Shown: in pieces, positions 59,201-64,000 of the stretch
Layout: each line of letters begins with the position of its first letter
Position numbering within the stretch: position 1 is the stretch's first letter
NCBI RefSeq assembly: GCF_021462225.1
Contig: NC_061811.1
Span: 20,300,663-20,364,662, forward strand
DNA from: Girardinichthys multiradiatus
Taxonomy: Eukaryota; Chordata; Actinopteri; Cyprinodontiformes; Goodeidae
Direction: 5' to 3'
DNA length: 64,000 nt
Position numbers and translations under genes: made by a program
Notes under the pieces: model-generated
Database searches by the model: none
Told to the model about the DNA's origin: nothing
What the model saw: the letters and a program-made list of their open reading frames with translations, nothing else

Positions 59201-59317
59201 CAAACATCGACGTAAACAACGAACACAGTCCGTTTTAAAGCGAAGAATAAAACCTGAAAATACACATAAATTGATGGGATGTCTTTGATACTCACAGTTC
59301 ACGCTGGTAAGAAACAT
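56197..59317 (-). CDS. mrpl33: mrpl33, mitochondrial large ribosomal subunit protein bL33m (4 coding exons, 65 aa)
   Basis: A small structural protein of the mitochondrial 39S ribosomal subunit, imported into the matrix. Exons 59317-59296, 58983-58965, 57565-57459 and 56246-56197 join into 198 nt with all GT-AG junctions in phase. The protein begins MFLTSVNLAKAKSKTILVQM, continues [20 protein letters not shown] and [20 protein letters not shown], and ends KIRSI then TAG. This matches the vertebrate MRPL33 layout (human also 65 aa): basic N-terminus, [17 protein letters not shown] core and a final basic KRKIRS. Convergent with rbks, with the two stop codons only 361 bp apart. An ETS-type motif lies upstream at 59412. 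Confidence 0.96.
56247..57458. other. mrpl33 intron 3
   Basis: A short fragment at 56428-56452 (GTGACCTGTCCAGGGTGTAC) is shared with the SINE tail at 52.9 kb. No other feature is recognised. Confidence 0.5.
57459..57565 (-). CDS. mrpl33: mrpl33 coding exon 3
   Basis: 107 nt: [36 protein letters not shown] plus G of a split Val codon. The acceptor is TCTTTCAG and the donor GTAAGA. Confidence 0.96.
57807..57920 (+). repeat. 5'-truncated SINE tail
   Basis: ACTGGCAACCTGTCCAGGGT then CCCGCCTCTTGCCCGTAGAC and GGGCACCAGCTCCCCCGCAA match the tail of the 52724-53076 SINE. It ends in GGGTGGATGGATAG. In mrpl33 intron 2. Confidence 0.75.
58100..58860 (+). mobile_element. Probable Tc1-like transposon relic
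   Basis: 58550-58660 reads [20 protein letters not shown] then NNKPKP, recalling the L...GxLxLG...FQQDNDPKH stretch of Tc1 transposases with the catalytic Asp changed to Asn. 58690-58760 ([20 protein letters not shown], in another frame) and 58100-58210 look like further remnants. No ends were found. In mrpl33 intron 2. Confidence 0.5.
58965..58983 (-). CDS. mrpl33: mrpl33 coding exon 2 (19-nt microexon)
   Basis: 19 nt: completes Leu, then AKAKS and AA of a split Lys codon. The acceptor is TTTTTCAG and the donor GTAAGT. Required to keep the reading frame and the conserved FAKxKSK segment. Confidence 0.93.
59296..59317 (-). CDS. mrpl33: mrpl33 coding exon 1
   Basis: 22 coding nt: MFLTSVN plus T of a split Leu codon. 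The donor is GTGAGT. Confidence 0.93.
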
Positions 59318-59783
59318 TTTCTTAAATTTAAATTTACTTTACGAAGATAACAACACATAAGTTGGAATCCAGGCAGGTCACATTGAGTTGTACATCCAGT
59401 GCAAGGGAGGCACTTCCGGGTTCTCTTAAAGGCGCAGTACAGCAGACTCTTCCTCTTTCATATTTTTGTTAAACTGCGTGACAGTTATCTTAAAATCTTC
59501 TCTCTTAGAGACCAGACTTTATTTTGAACACGTATTTAGCTATTTATATTTGGCTATTCTGAATGTCAGAATGCTGGAAAACAACTTTGGGTAAAAAGGG
59601 GAACCATATGGGCTGCTCAGTTTGACGGATTTAAGACAAGCAAACATGCTTGTCTTAAATGAAGATATGTTTCTTAAAAGGTAAAGCAGGAAGGTGGACA
59701 ACTAGAGGACAAAGCACAAAGTGTTTTGCCAACAAATCTATCTCAGAATCGGTGAGGTTAAATGCCACAAATATTTGCACATA
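59318..59783. other. mrpl33 5' UTR and upstream region
   Basis: Contains the ETS-like site above. No other feature is recognised. Confidence 0.5.
59412..59420 (-). promoter_or_regulatory. mrpl33: ETS-type site in the probable mrpl33 promoter
   Basis: ACTTCCGGG on the plus strand (CCCGGAAGT for the gene), 95 bp upstream of the mrpl33 ATG. ETS/GABP (NRF-2) sites near the start are typical of nuclear genes for mitochondrial proteins. No TATA box is seen at the expected place. Confidence 0.5.
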
Positions 59784-61346
59784 CGCTGCTCAAAAAAATA
59801 AAGGGAACACTTAAACAACACAATATAACTCCAAGTGAATCAAACTTCTGTGAAATCAAACTGTCCACTTAGGAAGCAACACTGATTGACAATCAATAAC
59901 ACATGATGTTCAAATGGAATAGACAACCGGGGGAAATCTTTGGCGATTAGCAAGACACACTCAATAAAGAAGTGGTTCTGCAGGTGGGGACCACAGACCA
60001 CTTCTCAGTACCTATGCTTTCTGGCTGATGTTTTGGTCACTTTTGAATGTTGGTGGTTCTTTCACACTCGTGGTAGCATGAGACGGACTCTACAACCCAC
60101 ACAAGTGGCTCAGGTAGTGCAGCTGATCCAGGATGGCACATCAATGCTAGCTGTGGCAAAAAGGTGTGCTGTGTCTGTCAGCGTAGTGTCCAGAGCCTGG
60201 AGGCGCAACCAGGAGACAGACCAGTACACCAGGAGACGTGGAGGAGGCTGTAGGAGGGCCACAACCCAGCAGCAGGACAGCTACCCCTGCCTTTGTGCAA
60301 GGAGGAACAGGAGGAGCACTGCCAGAGCCCTGCAAAATGACCTCCAGCAGGCCACAAATATGCATGTGTCTGCACAAACGGTTGGAAACCGACTCCATGA
60401 GGATGGTATGAGGGCCCGACGTCCACAAATGGGGGTTGTGCTCACAGCCCAACACCGTGCAGGACGCTTGGCATTTGCCAGAGAACACCAGGATTGGCAA
60501 ATTCGCCACTGGTGCCCTGTGCTCTTCACAGATGAAAGCAGGTTCACACTGAGCACATGTGACAGACGTGACAGAGTCTGGAGACACCGTGGAGAGTGAT
60601 CTGCTGCCTGCAACATCCTTCAGCATGACCGGTTTGGCAGTGGGTCAGTAATGGTGTGGGGTGGCATTTCTTTGGAGGGCCGCATGGCTCACCAGAGGTA
60701 GCCTGACTGCCATTAAGTACAGAGATGAGATCCTCAGACCCCTTGTGATACCATATGCTAGTGCGGTTGACCCTGGCTTCCTCCTAATGCAGGACAATGC
60801 TAGACCTCATGTGGCTGGAGTGTGTCAGCAGTTCCTGCAAGATGAAGACATTGAAGCTATGGACTGGCCCGCCCGTTCCCCAGACCTGAATCTGATTGAG
60901 CACATCTGGGACATCATGTCTCGCTCCATCCACCAACGTCAAGTTGCACCACAGACTGTCCAGGAGTTGGCAGATGCTTTAGTCCAGGTCTGGCAGGAGA
61001 TACCCCAGGAGGCCATCCGCCGTCTCGTCAGGAGCATGCTCAGGCGTTGTAGGGAGGTCATACAGGCACGTGGAGGCCACACACAATACTGAGCCTCATT
61101 TTGACTTGTTTTAAGAAAATTACATCAAAGTTGGATCAGCCTGTAGTGTTTTTCCACTTTAATTTGGTGTGTGACTCCAAATCCAGGCCTCCGTTGGTTA
61201 ATACATTTGATTTCCATTGATGATTTTGTGTTATTTTTGTTGTCAGCACATTCAACTTTGTACAGAACAAAGTATTCAATGAGAATATTTCATTCATTCA
61301 GATCTAGGACGTGTTATTTGAGTGTTCCGTTTTTTTTTGAGCAGTG
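59784..61346 (+). mobile_element. Full-length Tc1-like transposon with both ends and TA flanks
   Basis: The left end CGCTGCTCAAAAAAATAAAG then GGAACAC mirrors the right end GTGTTCCG...TTTTTGAGCAGTG (61323-61346). TA lies at 59782-59783 and 61347-61348. The length is 1563 bp, as expected for the family. It carries one transposase gene broken by two visible lesions. Confidence 0.92.
60078..61092 (+). pseudogene. Tc1-like transposase, broken by one nonsense codon and one small deletion
   Basis: A DDE transposase. From 60078 the frame reads [20 protein letters not shown] (first HTH), a [12 protein letters not shown] linker, then [20 protein letters not shown] with the first catalytic Asp, until TGA at 60597-60599. 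From 60661 it resumes in another frame: LLMQDNARPHVAGVCQQFL (second Asp), SPDLNLIEHIWDIMSRSIHQ (third residue Glu; the usual P is L), ending RCREVIQARGGHTQY then TGA at 61090-61092. The nonsense codon lies where related copies, as I remember them, have CGA, so a CpG C-to-T change is likely. About 11 nt seem missing near 60683. The larger open frame beginning at 59940 includes 5' UTR. Confidence 0.9.
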
Positions 61347-62260
61347 TATAAGGAGTACTTCTAGGATTGTTTTTTTTTTTTTACAACTTTATCACTGTTA
61401 AGAAAAAACAGATGCAAAAACTAAAATGTTTCGGCAACTTCTGAGTAGGGCGTTAGAAAACACACACTACAGTCCTTTTAGGTACAACATACCCACATTT
61501 TAGCAAACAGCTCCTTGGGAATTGTCCTAATCCATTTAAGCTTAATCCATTTAAGTGTAGTAATCATGAAAAAAAACCTTGAAGTGAAACTAGTTAATGT
61601 TAACCGTTTCTGAAGCCTTTGGCAACAGCTTCACAAATAGATAAAGAAGATTCTGGAATATCCCAGACCTTTACTAAAATCCCATCCCTCCATGGAAGAT
61701 GAATGTGCCTGAAACTAATAATGTCACCATGGAAATCCCCTCTCTGTGTTGTAACTTAATATTCCTTTTGTGGCTACAGTGAAACTGTGGTACAACAAGA
61801 GTTTTAAACTGCTCTGACTGACTCATAAGACAAATATGGTGAAATTTTATCTGGGGTCAATCTCATCCTTTTTTTGCTTCTATGTGAACTTATTGAACAG
61901 CACCTTTAAAAATAAAGAATACAATTATTTTAATTATTATTCTTGGAAAGCAATCAGAGCCTCCGTCATTAAGGAGGGTTATTATGTAAACAATTGCGTG
62001 GGAAGACATGTTTAGGGAACTGTCTTTAGAGAGTCAGAATCCCAACCCACTTGTGCCAGCAATGATGAGGGAAAACCCAACCTTGTATACCCAACACTAC
62101 TTGGGTATACGTGTATAATATTTTACCCTGCATCTTGATAGTGCTTCAGTCTTATCCTATTGCTTGCAATCCCAAATTTCTGGCTGAAATGGTTCGTCCT
62201 TCTTTCCTTCAAGTTGTCAGACGTTTGTTACACGCAGGTTTATAGTTTTCCATTCACAAG
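61347..62260. other. Intergenic stretch upstream of mrpl33
   Basis: AT-rich; no feature recognised between the Tc1 element and the LINE 3' end. Confidence 0.5.
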
Positions 62261-64000
62261 TCAATTCAATTCAATTCAGTTTTATTTATATAGCGCCAAT
62301 TCACAACACATGTTGTCTCAAGGCACTTCACAACAGTCAGGTACATACATTCCAATTAATCCTAACCATTGAACAGTGCAGTTGGAGTTAGCTTTTTATT
62401 CAAATTGGATAAAAAGTTTTTCTATCTAAGGAAACCCAGCAGATTGCATCCAGTCAGTGACTTGTAGCATTCCCTCCTCCCGGATGAGCATGTAGAGACA
62501 GTGGACAGTGACTGGCGTTGACTTTGCAGCAATCCCTCATACTGAGCATGCATGTAGCGACAGTGGAGAGGAAAAACTCCCTTTTAACAGGAAGAAACCT
62601 TCAGCAGAACCAGGCTCAGTGTGAGCGGCCATCTGCCACGACCGACTGGGGGTTTGAGAGAACAGAGCAGAGACACAAAAAGAACAAAGAAGCACTGATC
62701 TAGGAGTACTTTCTATGGGAAGGAAAAGTAAATGTTGATGGATGTAGTTCCTTAAGTCGTTTCACCTAGAAAGAAAGAACAGATAAACTCTGAGCCAGTT
62801 TTCAAGGTTAGAGTCTGAAAGAGCGCACATAGTTTGTTAGAGTTAAGCTCGGTCAATCGCTATGTCTAGGAGAGAGAAAGGGTTAAACACTAAAAGACAG
62901 GGCTATGAGGATCATCGGTAGAGGGTGAGCATTAAGTTGTTGCCAGCAGAAGCTCGGACGATTCCCCTCTCCAGAAAGGTGTCACAGGTAGACACAGAGC
63001 CAGGCCAGGTGTAGCTTCTAGGAAGAGAATAGAGAGAACAAGGTTAAAAGCTGAAATAACAGCAAATAATACAAAATTGGAGAGCAGTGTGAGAATGTAG
63101 TGAAGAGGGTGAAAGTGGTCGTTATGTCCTCCAGCAGCCTAAGCCTATAGCAGCATAACTACACAGATAGTTTCAGTTCAGATTATTAAGTTAAACGGCG
63201 CTTATTTACAACAATGTCGTCTCAAGGAACCCCACAAAGAGTCCCACTGATGGTCATTGTTATACTAAAAACCACAAGAATTGGGATACCTCTCTCTGTC
63301 ACACTGATTATAACCATTGGAAAAGAGAAGGGGTCATACAGGTAGCAGAAATGGAGGGTGTGTTTGCACCTCAACCATAACTGAGCCGGTTTAGACTAAA
63401 CCTGACTCCCCCTTACTCCAACCAACAGGGAGGGAGGAAGGCTCCCTCCCTGATAAACTAAGCCACTCTAACTATAAGCTTTATCAAAAAGGAAAGTTTT
63501 AAGCCTAGCCTTAAATGTAGACAGGGTGTCTGCCTCACGGACTAAAGCTGGGAGCTGGTTCCACAGGAGAGGAGCCTGATAATTAAAGGATCTGCCTCCC
63601 ATTCTACTTCTAGAGACTCTAGAAACCACCAGTAAACCTGCAGTCTGAGAACGAAGTGCTCTGTTAGGAACATATGGAACCATCAGATCTGATATATGAT
63701 GGAGCTAGATCATTAAGGGCTTTATATGTGAGGAGGAGAATTTTAAATTCTATTATAAATTTAACAGGGAGCCAATGAAGGGAAGCTAAAATAGGAGAAA
63801 TATGATCTCTCTTTTCAATTTTCATCAGAACTCTTGCTGCAGCATTCTGAATCAGCTGAAGGCTTTTAACTGCATTTTGTGGACATCCTGATAGTAAAGA
63901 ATTACAATAGTCCAGCCTTGAAGTAACAAATGCATGGACTAGTTTTTCAGCGTCACTCCTGGATAAGATATTTCAAATTTTGGCAATGTTCCGGAGGTGA
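62261..64000 (-). mobile_element. L2/CR1-type LINE, 3' end (continues past the right edge)
   Basis: Minus-strand non-LTR retrotransposon. The end of ORF2 is at 64000-63468, followed by a long 3' UTR (63467-62281) and a terminal simple repeat of GAATT units (62261-62280) as in L2/CR1-related fish LINEs. The AT-rich body with TTTATTTATATAGCGCCAAT near the end is a very common fish repeat. Confidence 0.82.
63468..64000 (-). pseudogene. C-terminal part of LINE ORF2 (reverse transcriptase), inactive
   Basis: The minus strand reads SRSDAEKLVHAFVTSRLDYC, NSLLSGCPQNAVKSLQLIQN, AAARVLMKIEKRDHISPILA, SLHWLPVKFIIEFKILLLTY and KALNDLAPSYI, then after a one-base frameshift near 63685 MVPYVPNRALRSQTAGLLVV, MGGRSFNYQAPLLWNQLPAL and FKARLKTFLFDKAYS. 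This is the thumb/C-terminal tail of L2/CR1-type RTs. A stop (TGA, 63975-63973) also precedes NILSRSDAE. The catalytic FADD region would lie outside the window. Confidence 0.85.

Noticed and set aside
60147..60626. 159-codon minus-strand ORF
   Set aside because: Shadow of the Tc1-like transposase pseudogene on the plus strand.

Overview
This window is vertebrate nuclear DNA, almost certainly from a teleost fish. The genes have many introns with GT-AG junctions. The conserved proteins are vertebrate orthologues. The introns are full of Tc1/mariner elements, tRNA-derived SINEs, L2/CR1-type LINE 3' ends and long (GT)n runs typical of percomorph fish. There are no bacterial operons, CRISPR arrays or plasmid features. 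The species cannot be named from the sequence; a percomorph is only an impression from the repeats.

Three protein-coding genes can be read exon by exon. (1) The 5' half of babam2 (BRE/BRCC45, a subunit of the BRCA1-A and BRISC deubiquitinase complexes) lies on the minus strand. Three coding exons fall between 12113 and 4275, and the gene runs off the left edge. (2) The complete rbks gene (ribokinase) lies on the plus strand, with eight coding exons from 18162 to 55835 encoding 312 aa. (3) The complete mrpl33 gene (mitochondrial ribosomal protein bL33m) lies on the minus strand, with four coding exons from 59317 to 56197 encoding 65 aa. The order babam2 (head-to-head) rbks (tail-to-tail) mrpl33 is the one I know from the human genome. 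The rbks and mrpl33 3' UTRs appear to overlap, because each gene's poly(A) signal lies beyond the other's.

The rest is intron or intergenic DNA dominated by transposons. At positions 1-1418 there is a nearly full-length Tc1 element with an intact 339-aa DD34E transposase. At 59784-61346 there is a full-length Tc1-like element of another family with both ends and only two obvious ORF lesions. About a dozen more degraded Tc1 relics of several families lie between them. Some are nested: a Tc1 inside a Tc1 mosaic at 31.2-33.6 kb, a TA-flanked MITE inside a Tc1 relic at 43.75-44.26 kb, and a hAT-like MITE inside a Tc1 relic at 8.1-8.4 kb. LINE fragments lie at 30.6-31.0, 42.5-43.2 and 62.3-64.0 kb. 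A SINE with a perfect 13-bp target duplication is at 52.7-53.1 kb. A weak LTR-like relic may lie just upstream of the rbks start codon.

I found no convincing new multi-gene system. The most interesting observations are the intact Tc1 transposase, the two gene-pair arrangements (candidate bidirectional promoter and overlapping 3' ends), the precise nested insertions, and several short perfect or near-perfect palindromes. One of these palindromes is clearly an inverted copy inserted into a Tc1 relic, as expected from template-switch mutation.
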